NCBI GenBank assembly: GCA_964405265.1
Contig: CAYONC010000022.1
Location: 1-19,472 of the forward strand
Origin: Eshraghiella sp964405265
GTDB taxonomy: Bacteria; Bacillota; Clostridia; Lachnospirales; Lachnospiraceae
Direction: 5' to 3'
DNA: 19,472 bases
Numbering within the stretch: the stretch's first letter is position 1; each line of letters starts with the position of its first letter. The notes under the pieces are model-generated. The model saw only the letters and a list, made by a program, of their open reading frames with translations, made no database searches and was not told where the DNA came from. Made by a program: the position numbers and the translations under genes. Below are positions 7,196 through 14,618 of the stretch, piece by piece.

Positions 7196-7909
7196 ATGAA
7201 AAAATTAATTATAATTCCCGCCTATAATGAAAGCGAGAATATAGAAAACACCATTGCCGACATCAATAAGAATGCGGCAGATTTTGATTACGTAATAATA
7301 AATGACTGCTCTACCGACGAAACCGGGGAAATCTGTGAAAAGAACGGATTTAATGTTATTAATCTTCCGGTTAATCTTGGTATCGGCGGTGCGGTTCAGA
7401 CGGGATACCGCTATGCATATCAGAATGGATATGACATTGCAGTGCAGGTTGACGGTGACGGACAGCACGACCCTGTTTTTTTAAATGAGATGGCGGACAC
7501 ACTGCAAAAAGAAAATGCAGATATGCTTATAGGTTCACGTTTTTTGGAAAAGGAAGGCTTTCAGTCATCTGCAGTAAGACGCATGGGTATAACCTATTTT
7601 ACCCGGCTGATAAAGCTTCTGACTCATAAAAGGATAACTGACCCGACGTCAGGACTGAGAATGGTTAATTCCAAAGTAATCAATATGTTTGCTGAAAATT
7701 ATCCCGGGGATTATCCTGAGCCTGAGAGCGTTGTTCATATTTTGAAAATGGGAATGAAGGTCGTTGAAATTCCTGTTGTAATGAGGGCAAGACAGGGCGG
7801 AAGGTCATCCATAAGATTTTTTTCATCCATATACTATATGATAAAAGTGACAATTGCCATCATTGCGGAATATTTTAATAAATCAGAAAAGAAGGAGAGC
7901 AACGTATGA
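7196..7909 (+). CDS. Family 2 glycosyltransferase, DPM1-like
   Basis: This 237-residue GT2 enzyme has the fold used to move a sugar from a nucleotide sugar to a polyprenyl phosphate or other envelope acceptor. It shows PAYNE (8-12), INDCSTDET (35-43), the metal-binding DGD in VDGDGQHDP (86-88) and TDPTSGLR (148-155). A weakly hydrophobic C-terminus may touch the membrane. No strong ribosome binding site precedes ATG 7196, and the gap after the ATPase gene is 23 bases, suggesting cotranscription. Its stop overlaps the start of the DUF2304 gene (ATGA), the usual genetic partner of such transferases. Donor and acceptor are unknown. Confidence 0.88.
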   Translation: MKKLIIIPAYNESENIENTIADINKNAADFDYVIINDCSTDETGEICEKNGFNVINLPVNLGIGGAVQTGYRYAYQNGYDIAVQVDGDGQHDPVFLNEMADTLQKENADMLIGSRFLEKEGFQSSAVRRMGITYFTRLIKLLTHKRITDPTSGLRMVNSKVINMFAENYPGDYPEPESVVHILKMGMKVVEIPVVMRARQGGRSSIRFFSSIYYMIKVTIAIIAEYFNKSEKKESNV

Positions 7910-8256
7910 TAGGAACAAGATTACAGATAATTATACTTGTGGGACTGCTTGTGGTTCTGACCTTTATGGTGGTTCACATCCGCAGGAAGAAATTGGATTT
8001 CCGATTATGTCTTCCGTGGCTGTTTCTGATACTCGTGTGTATAATACTTACGTGTTTTCCGAAACTTTTGGATATGATTGCAGGACTTATCGGAATTGCG
8101 GCTCCGGTTAATATGCTTTTTCTGTGCGGGTTTGGAATATCACTTCTGATTATATATATTCTTACGGTGGCGGTGTCAAAGCTTACGGCAAATGTGTTCA
8201 CGCTCACCCAGAAGGTAGCATTGCTGGAAAAGGAACTTAAAGAATCTAAGAAATAA
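7906..8256 (+). CDS. DUF2304-type small membrane protein
   Basis: This 116-residue protein has three hydrophobic segments (about residues 7-24, 36-58 and 63-87) and a charged helical tail (LTQKVALLEKELKESKK) likely to form a short coiled coil. The size, the layout and the position directly after a DPM1-like GT2, with an ATGA overlap, match DUF2304 proteins. Its function is not established; a membrane partner for the glycosyltransferase is the natural inference. GAAGGAGAG precedes the ATG inside the upstream gene. Confidence 0.8.
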   Translation: MIGTRLQIIILVGLLVVLTFMVVHIRRKKLDFRLCLPWLFLILVCIILTCFPKLLDMIAGLIGIAAPVNMLFLCGFGISLLIIYILTVAVSKLTANVFTLTQKVALLEKELKESKK

Positions 8257-8270
8257 TGTGGAGGTTACAT

Positions 8271-8906
8271 ATGGGATTTAAACAGGATGCATATGCCCTT
8301 AAAGCTAAAGGGATAATTGAAAAGCTGGCAAAGAGAAATATTGAAGGATTTTATTTTGAAACTGAACAGGAAGCAGCTGAATGGGTATTGTCATTTATGA
8401 AAAAGGGCAGCATGGTAGCATGGGGCGGCTCTGAAACGATTAAAGAATGCGGACTTATTGAAGCCGTAAAAAACGGCCCTTATGTACCTGTTGACAGAAC
8501 GACGGCAAAAACGCCGGAAGAACAGAGAGAGGTTTTTGCAAAAACGGTAATGAGTGATTATTATCTTATGAGCACAAATGCGATTACCCTTAACGGAGAA
8601 CTGATTAACATAGACGGTAACGGTAACCGTGTTGCAAGCCTGATTTACGGACCTGCCCATGTTATTATTGTTGCGGGAATGAACAAAGTAGTGACGGATG
8701 TCGAAAACGGATATAAGCGCATTAAGGAGAGCGCCTGTCCGCCCAATGCAGTCAGGCTAAACAGAAAGACACCGTGCGGCATGACCGGCATGTGTGCTGA
8801 CTGTCTTGCACCCGACTGCTTCTGCAACCAGATTGTTGTTACAAGAAGAAGCGGGCATGCAGGAAGAATAAAAGTGATACTCGTTGGAAAAGAACTTGGT
8901 TATTAA
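8271..8906 (+). CDS. LUD-domain protein (LutC/YkgG-like, lactate-utilization family)
   Basis: This 211-residue cytoplasmic protein has the LUD fold. Family marks are GSMVAWGGSETIKECGL (46-62), STNAITLNGELINIDGNGNR (101-120), YGPAHVIIVAGMNKVV (126-141) and a Cys-rich region with C169, C175, C178, C183 and C185 that could bind metal or an Fe-S centre. In Lut operons such proteins assist lactate oxidation, but no LutA or LutB is nearby. This solitary type with the Cys cluster is common in Clostridia and has no proven role that I know of. ATG 8271 is chosen for GGAGG (8260-8264) just upstream; the ATG at 8256 overlaps the previous stop and contains that ribosome binding site. Confidence 0.85.
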   Translation: MGFKQDAYALKAKGIIEKLAKRNIEGFYFETEQEAAEWVLSFMKKGSMVAWGGSETIKECGLIEAVKNGPYVPVDRTTAKTPEEQREVFAKTVMSDYYLMSTNAITLNGELINIDGNGNRVASLIYGPAHVIIVAGMNKVVTDVENGYKRIKESACPPNAVRLNRKTPCGMTGMCADCLAPDCFCNQIVVTRRSGHAGRIKVILVGKELGY

Positions 8907-8934
8907 TATCCGTAACCGTATTTTGAGGTGTTTC

Positions 8935-10593
8935 ATGAAAAGAACTGTATTACTTATAACTGTTTTAATTGTGTTATTTACCGGCTGCGGCAAAGAACAA
9001 CATACACTTCCCGCCGCAACAACGGGAGAACAGCAGAGTTCTTCTGTCGTAACTGATGGGGACGATATTCCCGGAAACGGTAATAATTCTGATAATGTTT
9101 TATCTGAATATACAGCTGCCGTACAGGAGCGTATCAGCTCCATAAAAAAATCAGCCAATTATACAACTCCTGAGGGTGTGGTTTATTACATATCTTCAAG
9201 TACGGGAAATGATGATAATGACGGGCTGAGCCCTGAAACGGCATGGAAAACCTGTAATAACATTAATGACCTTCTCGGTGATCTTATGTGGGAAAAAGGT
9301 GAGAGCTTTGAAGGCGCAACTTTTTTATTTAAACGCGGAGATACATGGAACAGGGATACAATATCCAACATAATGGCAAATTGCATTTATTCAACATATG
9401 GAGAAGGCGAGAAAACTGTATTTGACATGTCATATAACTTTTATGACGATGCGGCAAATCCTGATTACTGGACCCTTGCTGACGGATATGATGATATATG
9501 GATATATAAGGAAAAAGTTCCCTTCCTTGGAAGTATTACATTAAATGATACCTCATCCGCCGACAACAAAGATGCGTTTTATTGGGAAGACGTCTGGTAT
9601 GCAAACGGAGGCGGTGAATTCAGTTTAAACAGTCTTAATGATGAACAGTTTTTCGTGGACGTGCATCCCGGAGATGAATATAAGAACGAGGATGGAAGTC
9701 AGTATTATGTGTATGACTGTACAGACACCGGTATATTATATTACAGAAGCAGTGAAAATCCGGGAACACGTTATACATCCATGCAGCTGTGTAACGGCTG
9801 GGGTCTGCAATGCGGCAATAACTGTACTTATGATAATCTTGTTGTAAAAAACTGCGGAAATCAGGCGTTTTCAAACGGGAATACCGAAAATGCAATTGGC
9901 TGCAGGATGTATTCCTGCGAGGTTTATTTCTGTGGTGACCAGCCGATAAATATGTCATATGAACAAAAAACCGGCTTCGGAGGAGGAGAAACCTGCGGCT
10001 TCCATGGCGAATACAGCGAATACCGTGATAATTATTTTTATGGTTCACGTGAAGGCGCCGGAACATGCGAAGTCGGCTGGACCGGCAATTTGGAAGAATA
10101 TGATTCAACATCCGGAGGAAACATAACCTATTCGGGCAATGTGATTTATAATTGTGACGGAGGGTTTGGAATAATCTGCTATCTTGACGGTTCTTATGAT
10201 GCAAACATAAAAATATCTTTTGAAAACATATCAATAAGCGGAAATTATTTTGTTAATACAGGTATTGCCCATGACGCTGATGGCAATGATCCGGTATGCC
10301 TCGGTTCGATTTTTATTTGGGATCACTCGCATTCCGTTAACATGGAAGGTTTGAAAATTGAAAATAATACATTTATAAACTGCGGAGACGAGACGGTTAT
10401 AAACCTGTCAGAATATCCGTACGAAAATCTGCCTGACACGTTCCGCAACAATACGGTTGTACTTGAGGATTCTTCCGGGATACACATAGCAAAAAAGACA
10501 GACATTAACTGGGAAAATACAGAATTTATTGATTCACAGGATGAACTTGATTCCTTTTTCGGAGAAGGTGCATTCATATTGAAGAAATATTAA
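8935..10593 (+). CDS. Extracellular right-handed beta-helix lipoprotein
   Basis: This 552-residue predicted lipoprotein has a signal peptide ending in lipobox LFTG-C18, then a low-complexity Ser/Asn/Gly linker to about residue 55. The folded part opens with VVYYISSSTGNDDNDGLSPETAWKT (82-106) and FLFKRGDTWN (130-139), the typical entry of pectate-lyase-like parallel beta-helix proteins. Asn/Gly-rich repeats follow (YDNLVVKNCGNQAF, ITYSGNVIYNCDGGFG, ISISGNYFVNTGI, LKIENNTFINCGD), as expected of helix rungs. A polysaccharide lyase or glycan-binding role is plausible, but no catalytic residues can be assigned by eye. The start at 8935 has GAGGTG upstream; the frame from 8884 adds 17 residues that spoil the signal peptide and overlaps the previous gene. 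A strong terminator follows. Confidence 0.8.
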   Translation: MKRTVLLITVLIVLFTGCGKEQHTLPAATTGEQQSSSVVTDGDDIPGNGNNSDNVLSEYTAAVQERISSIKKSANYTTPEGVVYYISSSTGNDDNDGLSPETAWKTCNNINDLLGDLMWEKGESFEGATFLFKRGDTWNRDTISNIMANCIYSTYGEGEKTVFDMSYNFYDDAANPDYWTLADGYDDIWIYKEKVPFLGSITLNDTSSADNKDAFYWEDVWYANGGGEFSLNSLNDEQFFVDVHPGDEYKNEDGSQYYVYDCTDTGILYYRSSENPGTRYTSMQLCNGWGLQCGNNCTYDNLVVKNCGNQAFSNGNTENAIGCRMYSCEVYFCGDQPINMSYEQKTGFGGGETCGFHGEYSEYRDNYFYGSREGAGTCEVGWTGNLEEYDSTSGGNITYSGNVIYNCDGGFGIICYLDGSYDANIKISFENISISGNYFVNTGIAHDADGNDPVCLGSIFIWDHSHSVNMEGLKIENNTFINCGDETVINLSEYPYENLPDTFRNNTVVLEDSSGIHIAKKTDINWENTEFIDSQDELDSFFGEGAFILKKY

Positions 10594-10618
10594 TGACATT
10601 GGGAAAATTTTATAATGC

Positions 10619-10662
10619 TGTGCTCCATTTTACTTTGAGAATGGAGCACATTTTGTTTTTGC
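10619..10662. terminator. Strong hairpin terminator between convergent genes
   Basis: A perfect 11-base stem TGTGCTCCATT / AATGGAGCACA (10619-10629 and 10640-10650) is followed by TTTTGTTTTTGCTTTTT on the plus strand. On the minus strand the stem is followed by GCATTATAAAATTTT, which is only moderately T-rich. It ends the plus-strand gene string and may also serve the convergent methyltransferase gene. Confidence 0.9.
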
Positions 10663-10669
10663 TTTTTAT

Positions 10670-11530
10670 TTATCTGAACCAGCGGCCGCTTGCTCCGCAT
10701 GGGAGTATAAGCCCGGTTTCGGTAACAGGAAGACCTATCTCATCAGATACAGCCTGTCCACCGTGCACCGGACATATGACAGTACCGAGCATATATGTAA
10801 GAACTGCAGGTGCAAGACCTGTTGTATAAGAGTTGATAAGGAAGAAAAGCGGGTCATCAGAAAGAAGCTTCTCGCATAATTTTATAAGTGAGTACACGGA
10901 ATCTTCTATTTTCCATATTTCTCCGTTTGGACCTCTTCCGTATGAAGGCGGGTCCATTATAATGCCGTCATAATGATTACCGCGTCGTATTTCTCTCTCA
11001 ACAAATTTTACACAGTCGTCCACAAGCCAGCGTATGGGTGCACCGGATAATCCGGAAGATGAAGCGTTTTCCTTGGCCCATGCAACCATTCCCTTGGAGG
11101 CATCAACATGGGTTACACTTGCACCGGCATCAGCTGCCGCAAGGGTTGCACCACCGGTATATGCAAACAGGTTAAGGACTTTTACAGGCCTTCCTGCATT
11201 GCGTATGAGACTGCTAAACCAGTCCCAGTTAGCCGCCTGCTCAGGAAAAAGACCGGTATGTTTGAAAGAAAAGGGCTTCAGGTTAAAGGTCAGGTTTTTA
11301 TAATTAACTGACCACTGCTCCGGAAGGTCAAAAAATTCCCATTCGCCGCCGCCGCGGCTGCTTCGGTGGTAGTGCCCGTTCATTCTTTTCCAGCCGGGAT
11401 GCTTTCTTTTGGTATTCCATATAACCTGGGGATCAGGACGTACAAGTGTGTATTGTCCCCAGCGTTCTAATTTTTCACCGCCTGATGTATCTATAACTTC
11501 ATAGTCTTTCCAATTATCTGCTGTCCACAT
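10670..11530 (-). CDS. Class I SAM-dependent methyltransferase, RlmI/RlmK-like
   Basis: This 286-residue protein probably methylates rRNA or another RNA. It shows SAM motif I LNLFAYTGGATLAAADAG (119-136), the ribose-binding acidic D143 in VTHVDAS, DD at 171-172 and the catalytic-type DPPSYGRG (193-200). These are the marks of the RlmI/RlmK/RlmL-C branch. The N-terminal PUA domain of E. coli RlmI is absent, so substrate and modified base are unknown. It is the only gene on the minus strand. GGAAG lies upstream of the ATG, and a good promoter lies further up (11563-11592). Confidence 0.87.
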   Translation of the reverse strand: MWTADNWKDYEVIDTSGGEKLERWGQYTLVRPDPQVIWNTKRKHPGWKRMNGHYHRSSRGGGEWEFFDLPEQWSVNYKNLTFNLKPFSFKHTGLFPEQAANWDWFSSLIRNAGRPVKVLNLFAYTGGATLAAADAGASVTHVDASKGMVAWAKENASSSGLSGAPIRWLVDDCVKFVEREIRRGNHYDGIIMDPPSYGRGPNGEIWKIEDSVYSLIKLCEKLLSDDPLFFLINSYTTGLAPAVLTYMLGTVICPVHGGQAVSDEIGLPVTETGLILPCGASGRWFR

Positions 11531-11562
11531 TTTTAAACTTCCTTATAATATATAATGGAAAC

Positions 11563-11592
11563 ATTATAATCTATTTTTACCTGAACTGTAAA
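11563..11592 (-). promoter_or_regulatory. Promoter of the methyltransferase gene
   Basis: Read on the minus strand: TTTACA (complement of 11587-11592), an 18-base spacer, then TATAAT (complement of 11563-11568). The leader to the ATG at 11530 would be about 25 bases. It diverges from the glycosyltransferase promoter only about 20 bases away. Confidence 0.65.
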
Positions 11593-11610
11593 TAAATTAA
11601 TAATTAAAAG

Positions 11611-11639
11611 TTGAATAAAAAAAACAGGCATGATAATAT
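11611..11639 (+). promoter_or_regulatory. Promoter of the second GT2 gene
   Basis: TTGAAT (11611-11616), a 17-base A-rich spacer, then TAATAT (11634-11639). An imperfect inverted repeat ATAATATT / AATATTGT overlaps the -10 and the expected start site. The leader before ATG 11672 is about 25 bases. Confidence 0.6.
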
Positions 11640-11671
11640 TTCCATACAATATTGTTTATGAAAGGTGATGC

Positions 11672-12481
11672 ATGATGAAATACAACGTTTCTGACCATAC
11701 ATTTGTGGTATGTGCATACAAGGAAAGCAAATATCTTGCGGAATGTATAGAATCGCTTATGAACCAGACCATAAGAAGCAGGATAATAATAACAACATCA
11801 ACTCCTAATGAGCATATACGGAATATTGCACAACAATACGGAATACAGGATATCTATGTAAGAAACGAACCGCCACAGATAGCACTTGACTGGAATTTTG
11901 CACTTGCATCTGCTGATACGCCGTTAGTAACCATTGCACATCAGGATGACATATATTGTGAGGATTATCTTGAAAAAATACTCAGGGTAATTAATAAAAG
12001 AAAGAAACCGCTTATAGCATTTACGGGATATGGCGAGCTTCGAGAAGGCGAAAAGGTCTGCAGGAACGGACTGCTTAACATAAAAAAAATTATGCTGTTT
12101 CCGCTCAGACCGGCGTTTGCACAAAACAGCATTTTTATAAGGAGAAGAATACTCTCCTTCGGTTCACCGATTGCCTGTCCTGCAGTAACCTATGTTATGC
12201 CCAACCTTATGAAAAATATTTTTGAAGCGGGATACAGAAGTGATGCAGACTGGCAGGCATGGGAAAAGATATCACGGCAAAAAGGTGCATTTGCTTATTT
12301 GCCGGGTACAGGAATGTATCACAGAATTCATAATGAATCTGCAACCACGGAAATAATTGCTGATAATGACAGGAGTGCGGAAGACCTTGATATGTTCAGA
12401 AAATTCTGGCCGGATTGGATTGCGGGAATCATTGAACATTTTTATAAAAAAGGAGAAAAATCCAACAGTTTAAAAAAATAA
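11672..12481 (+). CDS. Family 2 glycosyltransferase
   Basis: This 269-residue protein opens with the GT2 nucleotide-binding pattern TFVVCAYKESKYLAECIESLMNQT. It carries a HQDD motif (90-93) in place of the usual DxD, and a second-half DADWQAWEKISRQKGAFAY typical of GT-A enzymes that add sugars to glycans. There are no membrane segments. Donor and acceptor are unknown. AAAGGTG lies 5 bases before the ATG. The start could also be the second ATG at 11675. It is monocistronic, with its own promoter and the S10 promoter just downstream; no hairpin terminator is seen after its stop. Confidence 0.85.
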   Translation: MMKYNVSDHTFVVCAYKESKYLAECIESLMNQTIRSRIIITTSTPNEHIRNIAQQYGIQDIYVRNEPPQIALDWNFALASADTPLVTIAHQDDIYCEDYLEKILRVINKRKKPLIAFTGYGELREGEKVCRNGLLNIKKIMLFPLRPAFAQNSIFIRRRILSFGSPIACPAVTYVMPNLMKNIFEAGYRSDADWQAWEKISRQKGAFAYLPGTGMYHRIHNESATTEIIADNDRSAEDLDMFRKFWPDWIAGIIEHFYKKGEKSNSLKK

Positions 12482-12512
12482 TATTGTTTCCGAAAAAATA
12501 CAATTAAACTTG

Positions 12513-12541
12513 TTGCATTTTATACATCCATACATTATACT
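12513..12541 (+). promoter_or_regulatory. S10 operon promoter
   Basis: TTGCAT (12513-12518), a 17-base spacer, then TATACT (12536-12541), with an AT-rich upstream stretch. It is the best sigma-A match in the gap before rpsJ and places the transcription start near 12548. Confidence 0.7.
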
Positions 12542-12547
12542 ATTCAT

Positions 12548-12832
12548 TGCTGTGACATGATAGCTGTGAAGCGTGAGGTTGCTGTTATTTAACAGGTTTT
12601 CCGTGGAGCGAATGTCAAGTTAGGAAACTGACGACAAGTCACTGTACAACTTACCATCTGCACATAGCAGAGATGACCGTGAAGGTTGCGGACAGAAGAA
12701 GGTTTTTCCACTTCTTTTTTGATTAGTCAGACGCGACACACACGGGGATGTGTACAGTCACCACTTGTTGTACTGGGATACGAGATAACAACGTATCAGA
12801 TTTCAAAGTACGAAAAGGAGGCGGCTTTTTTT
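12548..12832 (+). promoter_or_regulatory. Long structured S10 operon leader
   Basis: About 285 bases of non-coding leader. From 5' to 3' I see: a stem domain at 12647-12688 (outer CAAC/GTTG, inner TCTGC-ACATA-GCAGA); an imperfect hairpin AGAAG..GG / CC..CTTCT ending in six T (12694-12720) that could act as an attenuator; an ACACA/TGTGT hairpin near 12740; and GATACG/CGTATC (12777-12797) before the rpsJ ribosome binding site AAGGAGG. In E. coli the S10 leader is bound by L4 to control the operon. The sequence here is not obviously that element, so a similar role is inference. Confidence 0.55.
12694..12720 (+). terminator. Possible attenuator hairpin in the S10 leader
   Basis: AGAAG-AA-GG, loop TTTTT, CC-A-CTTCT, followed by a T run. 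The stem is interrupted by a small internal loop and is weaker than the other terminators in the window, as expected for a conditional terminator. It lies about 110 bases before rpsJ. Confidence 0.4.
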
Positions 12833-13150
12833 ATGGCAAGTCAAGTAATGAGAATTACACTTAAAGCTTACGATCACCAGATGGTTGATATGTCGGCTAA
12901 GAAAATTATCGAGACTGTTAAGAAGACAGGATCTCAGGTGAGTGGACCGGTACCTCTTCCTACCAAGAAGGAAGTTGTTACAATCCTCAGGGCTGTTCAT
13001 AAGTACAAGGATTCAAGAGAACAGTTTGAGCAGAGAACACACAAGAGATTAATCGATATCATCGAGCCAACACAGAAGACGAGAGATGCTTTATCAAGGT
13101 TGGAAATGCCTGCCGGTGTATACATCGACATTAAGATGAAGAACAGATAA
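12833..13150 (+). CDS. rpsJ: 30S ribosomal protein S10
   Basis: First gene of the operon; 105 residues, the usual length. S10 sits in the head of the 30S subunit and also serves as NusE in antitermination. Sequence marks are MRITLKAYDHQMVD, the loop GPVPLPTKKEVVTILRAVHKYKDSREQFEQRTHKRLIDI and the end LEMPAGVYIDIKMK. The start is ATG 12833, eleven bases after AAGGAGG (12815-12821); the frame upstream to 12686 is leader RNA, not protein. It is preceded by the long leader and separated from rplC by 134 bases containing a hairpin. Confidence 0.98.
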   Translation: MASQVMRITLKAYDHQMVDMSAKKIIETVKKTGSQVSGPVPLPTKKEVVTILRAVHKYKDSREQFEQRTHKRLIDIIEPTQKTRDALSRLEMPAGVYIDIKMKNR

Positions 13151-13284
13151 GTCTTCAACGATTAGGCAGAAAAGTCCTGAAAGGTTTAATATAAAAGCAA
13201 CATAACAGTTCCACTTATATTTAACTTGCTAGGATGTTCTCGGTAAAACGAGAACCGCTGTAGATTTAAACAGGAGGAATTAAA
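13151..13284 (+). promoter_or_regulatory. rpsJ-rplC intercistronic RNA with a stable hairpin
   Basis: The gap is longer than most in this operon. It contains the perfect 7-base stem GTTCTCG-GTAAAA-CGAGAAC (13236-13255) without a T run, about 20 bases before the rplC ribosome binding site AGGAGG. A protein-binding or RNA-processing site is possible. No promoter is evident. Confidence 0.5.
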
Positions 13285-13968
13285 ATGAAGAAAGCGATTT
13301 TAGCTACGAAAGTCGGAATGACCCAGATCTTTAATGAAGACGGAGTGCTCGTTCCGGTAACTGTACTGCAGGCCGGCCCGTGTGTCGTAACACAGGTTAA
13401 GACAGTTGAAAATGACGGATATGCAGCAGTGCAGGTTGGTTTTGTTGACAAAAAGGAAAAGATTGTTAATGTTGACAAAAACGGCAACAAGGAAATCAGA
13501 AACAGACACGGCGTTACCAAGGCTGAGAAAGGTCATTTTGACAAAGCCGGTGTTTCTTACAAGAGATATGTAAGAGAATTTAAGTTTGAGGATGCTGAAA
13601 ATTATTCTGTTAAGGATGAAATTAAAGCAGACATCTTCGCAGCAGGAGACAAGATTGACGCAACAGCAATTTCCAAAGGAAAGGGCTTCCAGGGAGCAAT
13701 CAAGAGGTACGGACAGCACAGAGGACCTATGACTCACGGTTCCAAATTCCACCGTCATCAGGGTTCCAACGGTTCTTCATCTGATCCAAGCCGTGTATTC
13801 AAGGGAAAAGGAATGCCGGGACATATGGGAGCCAAGCAGATAACGGTTCAGAATCTTGAAGTTGTTAAGGTTGACGCAGACAGCAACTTAATTCTGGTAA
13901 AGGGTGCAGTACCGGGTCCTAAGAAATCACTGGTAACATTGAAAGAGACAGTAAAGTCGGCTAAATAA
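13285..13968 (+). CDS. rplC: 50S ribosomal protein L3
   Basis: 227 residues. L3 is an early-assembly protein whose long loop reaches the peptidyl transferase centre. It starts MKKAILATKVGMTQIF and carries the family loop GKGFQGAIKRYGQHRGPMTHGSKFHRHQGSNG, including the glutamine that is methylated in E. coli, then RVFKGKGMPGHMGAKQITVQNLEVV. AGGAGG precedes the ATG. It is slightly longer than the E. coli protein (209) because of a charged insert around residues 70-90. rplD follows after 29 bases. Confidence 0.98.
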   Translation: MKKAILATKVGMTQIFNEDGVLVPVTVLQAGPCVVTQVKTVENDGYAAVQVGFVDKKEKIVNVDKNGNKEIRNRHGVTKAEKGHFDKAGVSYKRYVREFKFEDAENYSVKDEIKADIFAAGDKIDATAISKGKGFQGAIKRYGQHRGPMTHGSKFHRHQGSNGSSSDPSRVFKGKGMPGHMGAKQITVQNLEVVKVDADSNLILVKGAVPGPKKSLVTLKETVKSAK

Positions 13969-13997
13969 GCTGATTTTAAGGAAGGAGAAACACAGAA

Positions 13998-14618
13998 ATG
14001 GCAAAAGTATCTGTTTACAATATTGAAGGCAAAGTGGTAGGCGATATCGAACTTAATGATGCAGTTTTCGGCGTTGAAGTTAACGAACACCTTGTACACC
14101 TTGCAGTAGTAAGCCAGCTTGCTAACAAGAGACAGGGTACCCAGAGTGCCAAGACCCGTGCAGAAGTGAGCGGCGGCGGAAGAAAACCATGGAGACAGAA
14201 GGGAACAGGTCATGCAAGACAGGGTTCTACAAGAGCACCGCAGTGGACAGGCGGCGGAGTTGTATTTGCACCGAAGCCAAGAGACTATTCGTTCAAGATG
14301 AATAAGAAAGAAAAGAATCTTGCACTCAAGTCTGTTCTTACATCAAAGGTTGCTGAGAATAAGTTCATCGTGGTTGACGGACTTACATTTGATGAAATTA
14401 AAACTAAGAACATGGTATCCGTGCTGAATAATCTTGATATTAAGAAGGCATTGGTAGTAACCGGCGCTGATGATAAGAATGTAGCATTATCAGCAAGAAA
14501 CATTCCGGGAATCAAGACGGCATTAACCAACACAATCAATGTATATGACATTTTGAAATATGACAAGATGATTGTATCCAAGGATGCAGTAGCAACAATC
14601 GAGGAGGTGTATGCATAA
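13998..14618 (+). CDS. rplD: 50S ribosomal protein L4
   Basis: 206 residues. L4 lines the peptide exit tunnel; in E. coli it also represses the S10 operon through the leader, which makes the long leader here relevant. The extended tunnel loop is clear: KRQGTQSAKTRAEVSGGGRKPWRQKGTGHARQGSTRAPQWTGGG. AAGGAGA precedes the ATG. The stop overlaps the rplW start in TAATG, giving translational coupling. Confidence 0.98.
   Translation: MAKVSVYNIEGKVVGDIELNDAVFGVEVNEHLVHLAVVSQLANKRQGTQSAKTRAEVSGGGRKPWRQKGTGHARQGSTRAPQWTGGGVVFAPKPRDYSFKMNKKEKNLALKSVLTSKVAENKFIVVDGLTFDEIKTKNMVSVLNNLDIKKALVVTGADDKNVALSARNIPGIKTALTNTINVYDILKYDKMIVSKDAVATIEEVYA

Noticed and set aside
8884..8934. Upstream start for the beta-helix lipoprotein
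   Set aside because: It lies inside the LUD gene and puts 17 charged residues before the signal peptide; the start at 8935 gives a clean lipoprotein signal.
12686..12832. A 49-residue N-terminal extension of S10 in the same open frame
   Set aside because: It lacks a ribosome binding site, is not part of the S10 family and overlaps leader hairpins; the ATG at 12833 follows AAGGAGG and gives the family length.
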